Assembly (NCBI GenBank): GCA_017561155.1
Contig: JAFZDP010000008.1
Coordinates: forward strand, 1 to 42,244
DNA: 42,244 nucleotides
Origin: Bacteroidales bacterium
GTDB taxonomy: Bacteria > Bacteroidota > Bacteroidia > Bacteroidales > P3
Direction: 5' to 3'
Shown here: piece by piece, positions 25,452-34,367 of the stretch
Layout of the letters: each line of letters starts with the position of its first letter
Numbering within the stretch: the stretch's first letter is position 1
Position numbers and translations under genes: made by a program
The notes under the pieces: model-generated
The model's database searches: none
Told to the model about the DNA's origin: nothing
What the model saw: the letters and a program-made list of their open reading frames with translations, nothing else

Positions 25452-27278
25452 CTACTGAAACGATTGCAAATCGATCAATTTTTTGTACAATCCGTTGTTT
25501 TCTATCAACTTTTTGTGTGTTCCGCGTTCCACTATTTTGCCCTTATCCATCACTATTATTTCGTCGGCATGTTGTATTGTCGATAGGCGATGTGCTATCA
25601 CAATCGATGTTCTGTTTTTCATCAATCGGTCTAATGCTTCCTGTACATAGTATTCCGATTCTGTATCCAATGCCGATGTTGCTTCGTCGAGTATCAGTAT
25701 TGGAGGGTTCTTAAGAATGGCACGAGCTATGCTTATTCGTTGGCGTTGTCCGCCCGATAGGGTAAGCCCTCTGTCGCCTATATTGGTGTAGTAGCCGTTG
25801 GGTAGTTTGGCTATAAATTCGTCGGCATTTGCTATCTTGGCGGCATTTATTACTTTTTCTGGGTCTGTGTCGCGTAGTCCGAAGGCTATATTGTGCATCA
25901 CACTATCGTTAAACAATATGCTTTCTTGCGATACTATGCCTGTAAGTTGTCGTAGCGAGTTGATGTTCATTTGCGTTATTGGTACACCATCTATCAGTAT
26001 CTGTCCGGCAGTGCAGTCGTAGAATCGAGGTAGCAAGTCTACAAGTGTTGTCTTCCCGGCTCCCGACGGGCCTACTATGGCTATGGTTTTCCCTTTTTCG
26101 ATATTTAGGTTTATATTGTCCAGTACGTTGGTGTTGCTTTTGTCGTCGGCATAGGCAAACGATACGTTGCGGTATTCTATATTATGATCGAAGGTGGTTT
26201 TTACTATTGCGTTGTTGCATTCTTTTATGCACTCGTCTTGGTCTAACACCTCGAATATACGTCCGGCCGCGGCACTGCCTTTTTGCAGATTGTAGTATGC
26301 CGATACTACGGCTTGTGCAGGGGGGATAATACGCGAAAAAACGATAACGAAGAATATTAGTATAGCAGGACGTAGTTCTCCGCCTATGACAAGCGAACCT
26401 CCAAACACTACAATTACGGCAAGTATAAGTGTTGCCAATAGTTCGATAAGTGGCGATCCAAGCTCTTTGCGTTTGGCAACTTTTATCATCCGACGGGTGT
26501 ATTCTTGGTTTTCTTTTTCGAAACGTTTAGACATCTCGTTTTCTATATTGAACGATTTGATGGCCTTTATCCCAAACACAGCCTCTTCCAACACCGAAAA
26601 TAGGTAGCCCAACTTGTCTTGACCCTTGGTGGAGTTGCGTTTTAGGCTTTTGCCCACTTTGCTTATTATAAATAGTGCTATAGGCAAAACCACTATGGCA
26701 AACAGCACCATCTTAGGACTAATGAATATAAGTACTGCTGTAAAAACTATGATATTGATAGGGTCTTTTACCAACATTTGCAGGCAGTTGAATACCGACC
26801 ATTCTATATCGGCAAGGTCGTTGGATAGGCGGCTTATGATGTCGCCTTTGCGTTGTGCCGAAAAGAAAGATACCGGAAGTATGGTGATATGATGATAAAA
26901 ATCGTTGCGAATACGTTCTATCATTCCGTTACGGATGGGACTTAAAAAGTACATGCCTAAGTAGCGAGATGTGTTGGATAGGAACGAGCAAGCTATATAG
27001 CCTATTGCCACAAAAAACAAACATTGCCATGTTCCGTGTGTGAGTTTTAATTGGTAAAGCTGCCATGTCAGCCAATCGGTCATGGCTGATTGGTTTAGTG
27101 AAAATGTAGGTTCGGAAGTGGGAGGGTTGCTTACTCCAAACAATAGTTCGATAAACGGAACTATCATGGCAAACGAGAAAAGAGAAAAAAACACGAAACA
27201 TATATTGAAAAATATGTTCAATGTTATCTGTTTTGGGAAAAAACGCAAGTATCGAAATATGCGGAATATATTTTTCAT
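25452..27278 (-). CDS. ABC transporter, fused permease and ATP-binding (MsbA-like)
   Basis: A 608-residue type IV ABC exporter half-transporter. Residues about 15-330 form six transmembrane helices. The ATPase domain has Walker A GPSGAGKTT (403-411), signature LSGGQRQR (507-514), Walker B ILILDEATS with Asp531/Glu532, and an H-loop in IVIAHRLST. It resembles MsbA and related lipid or lipid-A flippases and works as a homodimer in the inner membrane. The substrate cannot be fixed from sequence; multidrug export is the alternative. It starts 15 bases after the PorE-like OmpA gene and is probably co-transcribed with it, which favours an envelope role. Confidence 0.94.
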   Translation of the reverse strand: MKNIFRIFRYLRFFPKQITLNIFFNICFVFFSLFSFAMIVPFIELLFGVSNPPTSEPTFSLNQSAMTDWLTWQLYQLKLTHGTWQCLFFVAIGYIACSFLSNTSRYLGMYFLSPIRNGMIERIRNDFYHHITILPVSFFSAQRKGDIISRLSNDLADIEWSVFNCLQMLVKDPINIIVFTAVLIFISPKMVLFAIVVLPIALFIISKVGKSLKRNSTKGQDKLGYLFSVLEEAVFGIKAIKSFNIENEMSKRFEKENQEYTRRMIKVAKRKELGSPLIELLATLILAVIVVFGGSLVIGGELRPAILIFFVIVFSRIIPPAQAVVSAYYNLQKGSAAAGRIFEVLDQDECIKECNNAIVKTTFDHNIEYRNVSFAYADDKSNTNVLDNINLNIEKGKTIAIVGPSGAGKTTLVDLLPRFYDCTAGQILIDGVPITQMNINSLRQLTGIVSQESILFNDSVMHNIAFGLRDTDPEKVINAAKIANADEFIAKLPNGYYTNIGDRGLTLSGGQRQRISIARAILKNPPILILDEATSALDTESEYYVQEALDRLMKNRTSIVIAHRLSTIQHADEIIVMDKGKIVERGTHKKLIENNGLYKKLIDLQSFQ

Positions 27279-27293
27279 TTAGTCGATATTGTT

Positions 27294-29246
27294 TTATTTT
27301 TTGGTTATTACAAATACTGTTCTTCTGTTTTTTGCACGGCCTTCTTCGGTATCGTTAGGTGCTATTGGGTTGGCTGCTCCGTAGCCTTTGTATTGTATTC
27401 TGTCGGGCCTTACACGGTTGTTCAACAAGTAGTCGTATACCGATTTTGCACGCTCTTCCGAAAGTTTTAGGTTGGCATCGTCCGACCCTATATTGTCGGT
27501 ATAGCCTTCGATGGTGGCATGTACGGTAGGATTTTCTCTCAAAAACTCTATAAAGGCATTCATCACCAATCGGCTTTTGTCTGTAAGTTCCGACGAGTTG
27601 TTTTCAAAAACAATGTCGTTTATTTGGTAGCTGCCGCCGACTTCTATGGGTAATATTTGGAAATGTATTGCCGAATCGGGCAAAATAGTGGTCTTTTGTG
27701 GGAATAATATAGAACTGAACGAATAGCCATCGCGTTTGGCTATAAGTATATAATCGTTTTTAGGATTTAGTACTGCTGTAAATGTTCCATCATCGTCGGC
27801 TATGGTATAGTAGGTTTTTTCTTTGGTTCCATTTACAAATAGTTCCAGCTTTCCGCCTATGGGGTTGTTGTTTTCGTCGACAACTTTGCCTCGTACAATG
27901 GTAGTTTTTTGTGGTTTGATGGTGGGGTATAAGTCGAACTCGAATATATCCATGCCTCCTTTGCTGGCATATTTGTTCGATGCGAAGTAGGCTTTAGCAC
28001 CATTGGTAGTAACACCAAAACAAAACTCATCGTCTTCGGTGTTTATGGGATGTCCGAAGTTTACGGGTTTCTGAATCCTGCTATCGTCGATGCGAGTATA
28101 GTACATATCGTATCCTCCCAATCCTTCCCATCCGTCGGAAGAAAAGTAAAGCGACTTGCCATCGGGGTGTATAAAAGGTGTTCGTTCGTTGCCTTCGGTG
28201 TTTACAGCCGGACCTACATTTTCGGCACGGCTCCAATCGCCATTAGGCAAACGACGTACTCTCCATATATCTGTACCACCATAGCTGCCTTGGCGGTTGC
28301 TTACAAAGTATAGATAATTGCCGTCGGGAGTTATCGAGGGCATAGATTCGAATGTGCTTGGCGTGTTCACATTGGTGCCCGCATTTTGCGGTTTGCTCCA
28401 TTCCCCGTCCTTGTATTCGCAAAAATATATGTCGGAATTGCCCTTTTGGTCATTGTCTTTTATCGAGAAGTATAGTAGTTTGTTGTCGGCTGTCATGCTG
28501 AAATAGGCTTCGTATTTTCCCGAGTTGAAGGGGCTGGACATTCGACGTCCTTTGTCGAAGGTGCCATTTTTATCTCTATGGCTTACCATCAGCATGGGTA
28601 TTCGTGTTTCCAGTTCTTGTTTGTAGAAGGTGCTGTTGTCTTCGCTTTTCACCACATCGCGTTTGTAGTACATATATTCACCATCGACGGTAAGGTATGC
28701 CATATATTCGTTGGCATCCGACGATACTCCATCTATGGTTTTAGGTTCGAAAGGTACGGGATTAAGGTAGGCTTTGGTAAGCAATCGCGACCAATAGGCA
28801 TAGTTTTCGGCTTCTTCCATCAGTATATCATATTCTCCGTTTAGGCTTTCTTCGGCAAGGTTGAAGAAGTTGTCGAAGTTTTTGGCAGCATCTTCGTAGC
28901 GTTCGTAGCTATAGTTCACTATGCCCATATAGTAGTGAACGCGTGCATCGGGAAAGTCGGGGCATAGCTCCAATACTTTAGAAAAATAGCGGTTCATACT
29001 GCTGAGGTTCTCTTTTTGTGCTGCTATAAGACCTAAAATAAAATATGGTTCGGCTACTTCAGGCTCGTCTGTTGTTATTTTTCGTAGTATCGTAGTACTG
29101 CCATTAAACTGTCCTTTTCCAAATAGTTCGACGGCTTTTTCGTATTCTTTTTTGTTCTTTTTGCTCATCTCTATTTCGCAAAACGATTGCGAAAATACCG
29201 ACAAACTTGCAAATAAGCCTATTAATAGTATTATGATTCTTTGCAT
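27294..29246 (-). CDS. PorE-like OmpA family protein (TPR, PD40 propeller, CRD, OmpA_C)
   Basis: A 650-residue exported protein with a signal peptide (MQRIIILLIGLFASLSVFSQ). The order is TPR repeats (about residues 30-140, e.g. AEPYFILGLIAAQKENLSS), then WD40-like PD40 propeller blades (about 190-420, e.g. PDGNYLYFVSNRQGSYGGTDI). A carboxypeptidase regulatory-like domain follows (about 430-520, VRGKVVDENNNPIGG). Last is a C-terminal OmpA peptidoglycan-binding domain (about 540-650, IEGYTDNIGSDDANLKLSEERA). This is the architecture of PorE, which anchors the type IX secretion system to peptidoglycan in Porphyromonas. A T9SS role is inferred only from architecture; no other T9SS gene is in the window, and a canonical lipobox is not obvious. 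It heads the unit with the ABC exporter. Confidence 0.92.
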   Translation of the reverse strand: MQRIIILLIGLFASLSVFSQSFCEIEMSKKNKKEYEKAVELFGKGQFNGSTTILRKITTDEPEVAEPYFILGLIAAQKENLSSMNRYFSKVLELCPDFPDARVHYYMGIVNYSYERYEDAAKNFDNFFNLAEESLNGEYDILMEEAENYAYWSRLLTKAYLNPVPFEPKTIDGVSSDANEYMAYLTVDGEYMYYKRDVVKSEDNSTFYKQELETRIPMLMVSHRDKNGTFDKGRRMSSPFNSGKYEAYFSMTADNKLLYFSIKDNDQKGNSDIYFCEYKDGEWSKPQNAGTNVNTPSTFESMPSITPDGNYLYFVSNRQGSYGGTDIWRVRRLPNGDWSRAENVGPAVNTEGNERTPFIHPDGKSLYFSSDGWEGLGGYDMYYTRIDDSRIQKPVNFGHPINTEDDEFCFGVTTNGAKAYFASNKYASKGGMDIFEFDLYPTIKPQKTTIVRGKVVDENNNPIGGKLELFVNGTKEKTYYTIADDDGTFTAVLNPKNDYILIAKRDGYSFSSILFPQKTTILPDSAIHFQILPIEVGGSYQINDIVFENNSSELTDKSRLVMNAFIEFLRENPTVHATIEGYTDNIGSDDANLKLSEERAKSVYDYLLNNRVRPDRIQYKGYGAANPIAPNDTEEGRAKNRRTVFVITKK

Positions 29247-29322
29247 GATTGGTGTTTGAACGTATTTGTTATTACTTTATTATTAAACTGTTACTTTAAT
29301 AATTATGTTTGCTCTGTTGCTG

Positions 29323-29330
29323 CAAAGATA
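29323..29330 (-). promoter_or_regulatory. -7 box upstream of the PorE-like gene
   Basis: On the minus strand TATCTTTG (29330-29323) matches TAnnTTTG, 77 bases before the ATG. No good TTTG -33 partner is seen. Confidence 0.5.
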
Positions 29331-29401
29331 ATAAATTTACTCAATATATAGGCGTTTTTTTATTATCTCTTTTTCTTTAGTGAAGCTTGGTGTTGCTAAA
29401 G

Positions 29402-30592
29402 TTATTTTTCTCGTTCGCACAAAATAATGGTTTTGCTATTGTCGCTTTTGGTCAATGCTATTACAAACAGATTGCCTCCCTCTTTTAGTTTCAGTTTCTT
29501 TTGTAGCTGCTCGCTAGGTGTGGGATAGTTGCGTGTTACAACATGGGCTTTGCCGTCGGGTATGGCGGTTGCTATTTCTTTTGCCGATAGTGGCATATCT
29601 TTTATCACTTTGAATATTCGACCAGGAAAGTCAGTAATTCTTTTGTCGGAGGTGTATAGGTGTGTGTTGCGGTGTAGTTTTGGAATATCGTATAGTTGGG
29701 ATAATGTTTTGAATGCGCCACCTTTTAGTAGAGCTACATTTGGGTCGTATATATAGTTGTGTATGGTAGAGGTGTATGGTATGCTTAGTTCGTTTTCGTG
29801 GTTGCGGTCAAAAACGATTTTGTCTACACTGCCATTACTGTTGATATTTATGCAGGTGTACTTTTTATTTGGAATTTCTGAATTTTTCGAACAAAGGAAC
29901 AGCACTTCTTTGCATTCGTTTTTTACTGCCAAAATTATTATTTCTTCTATATGTTGCAGCTGCTTTGTGGCTAGCAAAATGTCTAACATCGGCGACGATT
30001 TTATCAGCAATTTGTCGGCTTTGCCAAGTAGCAAATTCATATTTTCTAATATGTTTGGAGTGCAATTTTCGAATGCCGACACTTTTTTCCCGTTGTCGTC
30101 CCTACGTGCAGGATCTATATATAGCAAATCGAAATACCTGTCGGTGGATTGCAAAAAGTCTATGCCGTTGCCACAATAGGGGGTTATGTTGTCTTGGTGT
30201 ATTGCCTTGAAATTGTGCGAAGCAATGGTGTATAGCTCTTCGTTTTGTTCGACATATACAAGACTTTTGGCATGTTTGGCCATGAATATGCTGTCTATTC
30301 CCAGTCCGCCGGTTATGTCGGCAATATTTTTATTTGTAGCAAATTCTGTGCCTTTGAATGTGGCAGTGATTTCGGACGAGCATTGTTCTCTGTTTAGCTT
30401 TGGGGGATATACAAAGTCGGAGTATGCTGCCAACGATGGAATTTTGTCCGTTGCCATACGGTAGCCTTCTACTTGTTGTGCCACAAATTTCATATCCCAT
30501 TGTGGGTATTTTTTTTGTTGTAGCACTAGCTGCAAAGGGTCGTCGTTGCGGTGCAATAGTATAAATTCTCTTAGTTCGTCCGTCCAAATCAT
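29402..30592 (-). CDS. class I SAM-dependent methyltransferase with THUMP-like domain
   Basis: A 396-residue protein. An N-terminal helical region (DELREFILLHRNDDPLQLVLQ) is followed by a Rossmann methyltransferase core with motif I ADITGGLGIDSIFMAK and YVEQNEELYTIA. YIDPARRDDNGKKV is the motif IV-like DPAR block. The C-terminal part matches the THUMP-like domain found in this Bacteroidota family. The likely substrate is an RNA, by analogy with other DPAR/THUMP-type enzymes; this is inference. It stands alone, with the three-gene run upstream closed by a terminator. Confidence 0.92.
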   Translation of the reverse strand: MIWTDELREFILLHRNDDPLQLVLQQKKYPQWDMKFVAQQVEGYRMATDKIPSLAAYSDFVYPPKLNREQCSSEITATFKGTEFATNKNIADITGGLGIDSIFMAKHAKSLVYVEQNEELYTIASHNFKAIHQDNITPYCGNGIDFLQSTDRYFDLLYIDPARRDDNGKKVSAFENCTPNILENMNLLLGKADKLLIKSSPMLDILLATKQLQHIEEIIILAVKNECKEVLFLCSKNSEIPNKKYTCININSNGSVDKIVFDRNHENELSIPYTSTIHNYIYDPNVALLKGGAFKTLSQLYDIPKLHRNTHLYTSDKRITDFPGRIFKVIKDMPLSAKEIATAIPDGKAHVVTRNYPTPSEQLQKKLKLKEGGNLFVIALTKSDNSKTIILCEREK

Positions 30593-30613
30593 TGTCTAGT
30601 GTAGTATGATTAA

Positions 30614-30653
30614 AAAAATATAAAGGTTGAGAAAATCAACCTTTATATTTTTG
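30614..30653 (-). terminator. terminator of the LolA-like/tadA/pyrophosphorylase run
   Basis: AAAATATAAAGGTTGA and TCAACCTTTATATTTT pair perfectly around a 4-base loop. The flanking A/T tracts allow termination on the minus strand. Confidence 0.92.
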
Positions 30654-30670
30654 ACTATTAATAAAAATGT

Positions 30671-31564
30671 TTAGTATATTCCGTTTTCGTGTAGTTCTTT
30701 CAAACGAGCCACTACCATAGGACGGTCTTCTTTGTAGGTAACGCCAAACCATTGAGCAGTAGTTTTAAGAACTCTCATTTTGGCATATCCATTATCGATA
30801 AATGTGTTTACCGCAAATGGTATGTAGTATTCTGATTTTAGTTCGTTACCCGATTTTTTCAAGAAGTCTACAAATAGCTTTTCCGATTCTACAAAGTAGT
30901 CGGGTGTGAAACCGAACAAATTCATTGATACAGTGGTGTCGGCTTGTAGAGGATGTGTGCTGCCATCGGTGTCTTTGTATTCGATACCATTGTTTGCACG
31001 TGCTATAGATGTGCGTTCTGTCATTGATACTAGGTAGTTGTCGTTGTCTATATTACATACACCACGCGACACAGAACCATTTTCCGAAAGGGTGTTTTCC
31101 AATTTGTAGCCTACCATACAATAGTCACCTTTGCTATCGGCACTTAGAGTTTTTAGGTAGTTTGCCATCACTTGGAATGCATCTTGACCATAAAAGTCGT
31201 CAGCATTGATAATGGCAAATGGTTCGTTCACAACGTCTTTTGCCATAAGTATTGCATGGTTTGTACCCCATGGTTTTTCTCTTCCTTCAGGAACTTTAAA
31301 TCCTTCAGGTAGTTTGTCCAACTCTTGGAACACATATTCCATTTGTATTTCGTTGTTGAAACGTTCCGGATTTATGGCAGCTTTAAATTCGTTTTCAAAG
31401 CTGTGGCGGATAACGAATACTACTTTTCCAAATCCTGCACGGATGGCATCGCGGATAGAATAGTCCATTATTGTTTCGCCATTTGGACCTACTCCGTCCA
31501 TTTGTTTTAGTCCTCCGTAGCGACTACCCATACCGGCAGCCAATACTAATAATGTTGGTTTCAT
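30671..31564 (-). CDS. NDP-sugar pyrophosphorylase / sugar nucleotidyltransferase family protein
   Basis: A 297-residue nucleotidyltransferase. The N-terminal motif LVLAAGMGSRYGGLKQMDGVGP is the NTP-binding signature (G-x-G-[ST]-R) of this fold. Other blocks are GETIMDYSIRDA, AIINADDFYGQDAF with the metal-binding aspartate, and RPMVVARLKELHENG at the end. It probably activates a sugar phosphate with an NTP for glycan or cell-envelope synthesis. The exact sugar is unknown, and no other sugar genes lie nearby. It is the last gene of the minus-strand run with tadA (22-base gap). Confidence 0.93.
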   Translation of the reverse strand: MKPTLLVLAAGMGSRYGGLKQMDGVGPNGETIMDYSIRDAIRAGFGKVVFVIRHSFENEFKAAINPERFNNEIQMEYVFQELDKLPEGFKVPEGREKPWGTNHAILMAKDVVNEPFAIINADDFYGQDAFQVMANYLKTLSADSKGDYCMVGYKLENTLSENGSVSRGVCNIDNDNYLVSMTERTSIARANNGIEYKDTDGSTHPLQADTTVSMNLFGFTPDYFVESEKLFVDFLKKSGNELKSEYYIPFAVNTFIDNGYAKMRVLKTTAQWFGVTYKEDRPMVVARLKELHENGIY

Positions 31565-31586
31565 ATTGTTGTGTGTTATTTTGTTT

Positions 31587-32033
31587 TTAATATTTTCGTT
31601 TCTGATTGAAGAATTGTTTTATAATTGTTTCGCACTCGTCGACGAGTATTCCTTTTGTAACCTTCGTTTTTGGGTGAAGTATGTTTGTTGATATTTTAGA
31701 AAAACCTTTCTTTTGGTCCGACGCTCCATATACTATTCGTCCTATCTGAGTCCATGCTGCAGCACCTGCACACATAATGCATGGTTCAAGGGTGACGTAT
31801 AGGGTGCAGTTTTGTAGATACTTGCCGCCAATGGTTGATGTGGCAGAAGTGAATGCCAACATTTCGGCATGGGCGGTAACATCTTTAAGTTTTTCGGTGT
31901 TGTTGTATGCCCGTGCTATTATAGTATCGTTGCAAACGATGATGGCACCAACGGGAATTTCGTCGGCGTCGAAGCCTTTTTTTGCTTCTTTTAATGCTTC
32001 TCGCATATAATATTCGTCGGTGTTGTCGAACAT
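31587..32033 (-). CDS. tadA: nucleoside deaminase, tRNA adenosine(34) deaminase-like
   Basis: A 148-residue zinc deaminase. The active site HAE (in VTAHAEMLAF, about residue 54) holds a zinc ligand and the catalytic glutamate. The second ligand pair is in LEPCIMCAGAA. The N-terminal DEYYMREALKEAKKG and the ARAYN region fit TadA, which deaminates adenosine 34 of tRNA-Arg(ACG) to inosine. A guanine or cytosine deaminase of the same superfamily is less likely. The run of three genes has gaps of 14 and 22 bases. Confidence 0.92.
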   Translation of the reverse strand: MFDNTDEYYMREALKEAKKGFDADEIPVGAIIVCNDTIIARAYNNTEKLKDVTAHAEMLAFTSATSTIGGKYLQNCTLYVTLEPCIMCAGAAAWTQIGRIVYGASDQKKGFSKISTNILHPKTKVTKGILVDECETIIKQFFNQKRKY

Positions 32034-32047
32034 AATATTAATGGAAA

Positions 32048-32779
32048 TTAGTTGTTTATTTCGAATATTTTACTGTCGAAAGGTATTAGTTCGGTTTTGG
32101 TAAAGTATATGGTTATCGAGTTGAACGATTGGTAACTTTCCACCGACGGGAATAGGTATACACCGTCTATAGGTATATATTCGTTGATGGCTCTCCAATC
32201 TACCTCTCTCCGTCTTTTGCCAGTTTCGGGTGTTACGGGCATCATTAAGAATAGCAATCCCGACGACTTTTCAAACATATAGTAGCGGTCCAAATGTTCG
32301 GGGTCTAACACTGTGACTCTGTAAACCTCTTGTCCTTCCCATTTCATCTCTACGCATTCTGTAAATTCCAAGCTACGAGCTTCCCACGAATGTAGTGGTT
32401 TGCGATAGTCGAAGCCAATAACACTGTCGTAGTACAATTGAAAATTCAGTGTATCCCACTGCTTTATCGATGGTAAATAGTGCCAATATTCTTTCCCGTT
32501 AGAGCAGTAGCCCACTGTTTGTTCGCCACGATAAGTAAGTTCTATTCTCGAAAAATTATTGCCATAAAACCAACGTTTCATATACAAAGTGTCGTCTTGT
32601 ATCTGTGTGTCTATTATTTTAGACTCCATATATACTACCTTGTTGGGCAGGTTGCGGTAGTTGAGGAGGTCTAGATATTTAAGAACTATAGTTTGCGATA
32701 GCGAATCTTGCTGTGCAAATATTGTGCTTGCAAACAAAATTGTTGCTACGAAAGCTGTTATTTTTTTTACTTTTATCAT
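32048..32779 (-). CDS. secreted LolA-like (outer-membrane lipoprotein sorting-like) protein
   Basis: A 243-residue protein. I start it at the ATG at 32779, because MIKVKKITAFVATILFAST gives a proper signal peptide cut after FAQ. The longer frame from 32980 adds 67 residues that look like translated non-coding DNA. The mature part is beta-rich, with FSRIELTYRGEQTVGYCSNGKEYWHY, HLDRYYMFEKSSGLLFLM and IPIDGVYLFPSVESYQ. This pattern resembles the LolA/LolB-like fold seen in many Bacteroidota exported proteins; the assignment is by pattern only. It heads a run with tadA and the pyrophosphorylase gene. Confidence 0.82.
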   Translation of the reverse strand: MIKVKKITAFVATILFASTIFAQQDSLSQTIVLKYLDLLNYRNLPNKVVYMESKIIDTQIQDDTLYMKRWFYGNNFSRIELTYRGEQTVGYCSNGKEYWHYLPSIKQWDTLNFQLYYDSVIGFDYRKPLHSWEARSLEFTECVEMKWEGQEVYRVTVLDPEHLDRYYMFEKSSGLLFLMMPVTPETGKRRREVDWRAINEYIPIDGVYLFPSVESYQSFNSITIYFTKTELIPFDSKIFEINN

Positions 32780-33379
32780 AGTGCTTGTAATATGAAATTT
32801 TAGGCATAACGCATTTTTTATGAAGATATTTTTGTAGATGTAAAAATATGTACTTTTTGTGGCAATTTCCAAGTCAAATAGTCGGTAAAAGTTTTGGTGT
32901 TGTAGTAGTAAAAAAAGTAATATATACTGGCTTTTACTACGGTAGGGTATAAATCTATTCACAGTATATTGTCGTTGCATTTATACCCTATTGTGGTGAA
33001 ACGCATGATAGGGAAGCATAATTTGCGTGTGGATTTACTGTTCGAATATCGAAAATATAGTCGAAATTGCGCTTGGTTTATCCCGAATTATTTGTGTCGG
33101 CAAAATACATTTTTCTGACAAAAATAGTGTCTGCATAATTTATACACTATATTTTGACCATAAATATTTCTAAAAACAAGGTGTAATGATACCAAAAAAG
33201 TTTCTAAAAACTATTGTATCATAAAAAATTATGTATTTTTATTAATTCTTAAATCGTTTATATTCAGGGTGTTTTCTGTTTGTGTGATGAAATAAGTAAA
33301 AAAAAATAGAAATATATGCTCAAAATAAGAAAAAAGTATTATTTTTGCATATCGTTTATCGATAAAAAAATAGTGAGAA
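32780..33379. other. 600-bp gene-free stretch with hairpins
   Basis: This is the divergent region between the LolA-like gene and the DUF2975 gene. Dyads that can be seen are TTCGAATATCGAA (33041-33053), ATAGTGT..ACACTAT (33124-33150), and a longer stem ATGATAC..GTATCAT (33186-33222) with an inner AGTTT/AAACT. TTTCTAAAAAC occurs twice near 33167 and 33200. The rest is AT-rich. The hairpins may be regulatory or remnants of a small element. No gene is supported. Confidence 0.55.
33340..33347 (+). promoter_or_regulatory. -7 box upstream of the DUF2975 gene
   Basis: TATTTTTG matches TAnnTTTG, 33 bases before the ATG. There is no clear -33 element, which may mean an activator is needed. Confidence 0.45.
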
Positions 33380-34072
33380 ATGAAAAAGGAAAAGAATAAA
33401 AAACTACAAAAATTATGGGTCTTGTACGGAGCATTTTTCTGTATAATGATGGTTTTGGTAGGTCTATTTGTATCGGATGCTTTTAATACTGCCGATTACG
33501 AAGAGTTCGTTCAGTTTAAAGAAAAGCAAGAAAGTTTAAACTTGGCAACTGCCAAAAGTACCGATTTGAGAAATGGTTCTAGCGATTATGATTTTACCAT
33601 TCCGATTATCAACCCAAACGATAGCAGCATAATAATGACTGCACGAATCAACGAATACGACATAACTATTGCTACAGAAGACCGCGACAAATTGTCGTCG
33701 CCATTGGTATACGTTACTGTAATACTACAATTTTTGTCTTACATCTGTTTGGTAGCTATTTTTATATTCGTTTTCATCATATTGTATTCGCTATACAAGT
33801 CAATAAAGAATGGCAAAGTATTTCAAAAAAAGAACATACTTTGGCTTCGGATAGTAGGGTTGCTACTAATCGTTATGACTTTGTGCGAGGACTTTGCACG
33901 TTATTTCGAATACCAATATGTACAGCAATTTTTGGCAAATACCAGCGTAGTTATCGACGATAACTTTTATTTACACTTTACCCGAATATTGTTAGGGTTA
34001 CTAATTCTTTTTGTTGCCGAACTCTTCAAGATTGGCTACGACATTCAGGAAGAACAAGATTTGACAATTTAG
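33380..34072 (+). CDS. DUF2975 family membrane protein
   Basis: A 230-residue protein with four predicted transmembrane segments (about residues 12-33, 110-135, 153-172 and 200-222). A periplasmic loop of about 75 residues lies between the first two. DUF2975 proteins are almost always encoded next to a small Xre regulator, as here, 16 bases upstream. The pair is thought to form a membrane-linked regulatory unit, but the signal and target are unknown. KSIKNGKVFQKKNILWLRIVG is the most typical stretch of the family. Confidence 0.85.
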   Translation: MKKEKNKKLQKLWVLYGAFFCIMMVLVGLFVSDAFNTADYEEFVQFKEKQESLNLATAKSTDLRNGSSDYDFTIPIINPNDSSIIMTARINEYDITIATEDRDKLSSPLVYVTVILQFLSYICLVAIFIFVFIILYSLYKSIKNGKVFQKKNILWLRIVGLLLIVMTLCEDFARYFEYQYVQQFLANTSVVIDDNFYLHFTRILLGLLILFVAELFKIGYDIQEEQDLTI

Positions 34073-34088
34073 AGAATGGAGGGCGTAA

Positions 34089-34331
34089 ATGGGTAAAATA
34101 GTAGTAAATGTAGATGTAATGATGGCAAAGCGAAAAATTTCGCTTTCCGAGTTGGCAGACAAAGTAGATATAACTCCGGCCAATTTATCGATATTGAAAA
34201 CTGGTAAGGCTAAGGCTATAAGATTTTCGACATTGGAGTCGCTATGCAAAGTGTTGAAATGTCAGCCGGGCGATATATTAGAGTATGTGTCTGACGATGA
34301 TGATGCAGACAAAAGAAAGAAAACTAAATAA
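34089..34331 (+). CDS. Xre/Cro family helix-turn-helix regulator
   Basis: An 80-residue DNA-binding protein. The HTH covers about residues 12-65: VMMAKRKISLSELADKVDI, TPANLSILKTGKAKAIRFSTL, LESLCKVLKCQPGDILEY. It ends with an acidic then basic tail (SDDDDADKRKKTK). The C-terminal CQPGDILEY is typical of the HTH_26 group that pairs with DUF2975 membrane proteins. It probably controls its own operon. It lies 16 bases after the DUF2975 gene and 36 bases before the M16 peptidase gene, which might be part of the same transcript. Confidence 0.93.
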   Translation: MGKIVVNVDVMMAKRKISLSELADKVDITPANLSILKTGKAKAIRFSTLESLCKVLKCQPGDILEYVSDDDDADKRKKTK

Positions 34332-34367
34332 TAAATTATAGTATATAACAAATAAAATTTTAATCTT

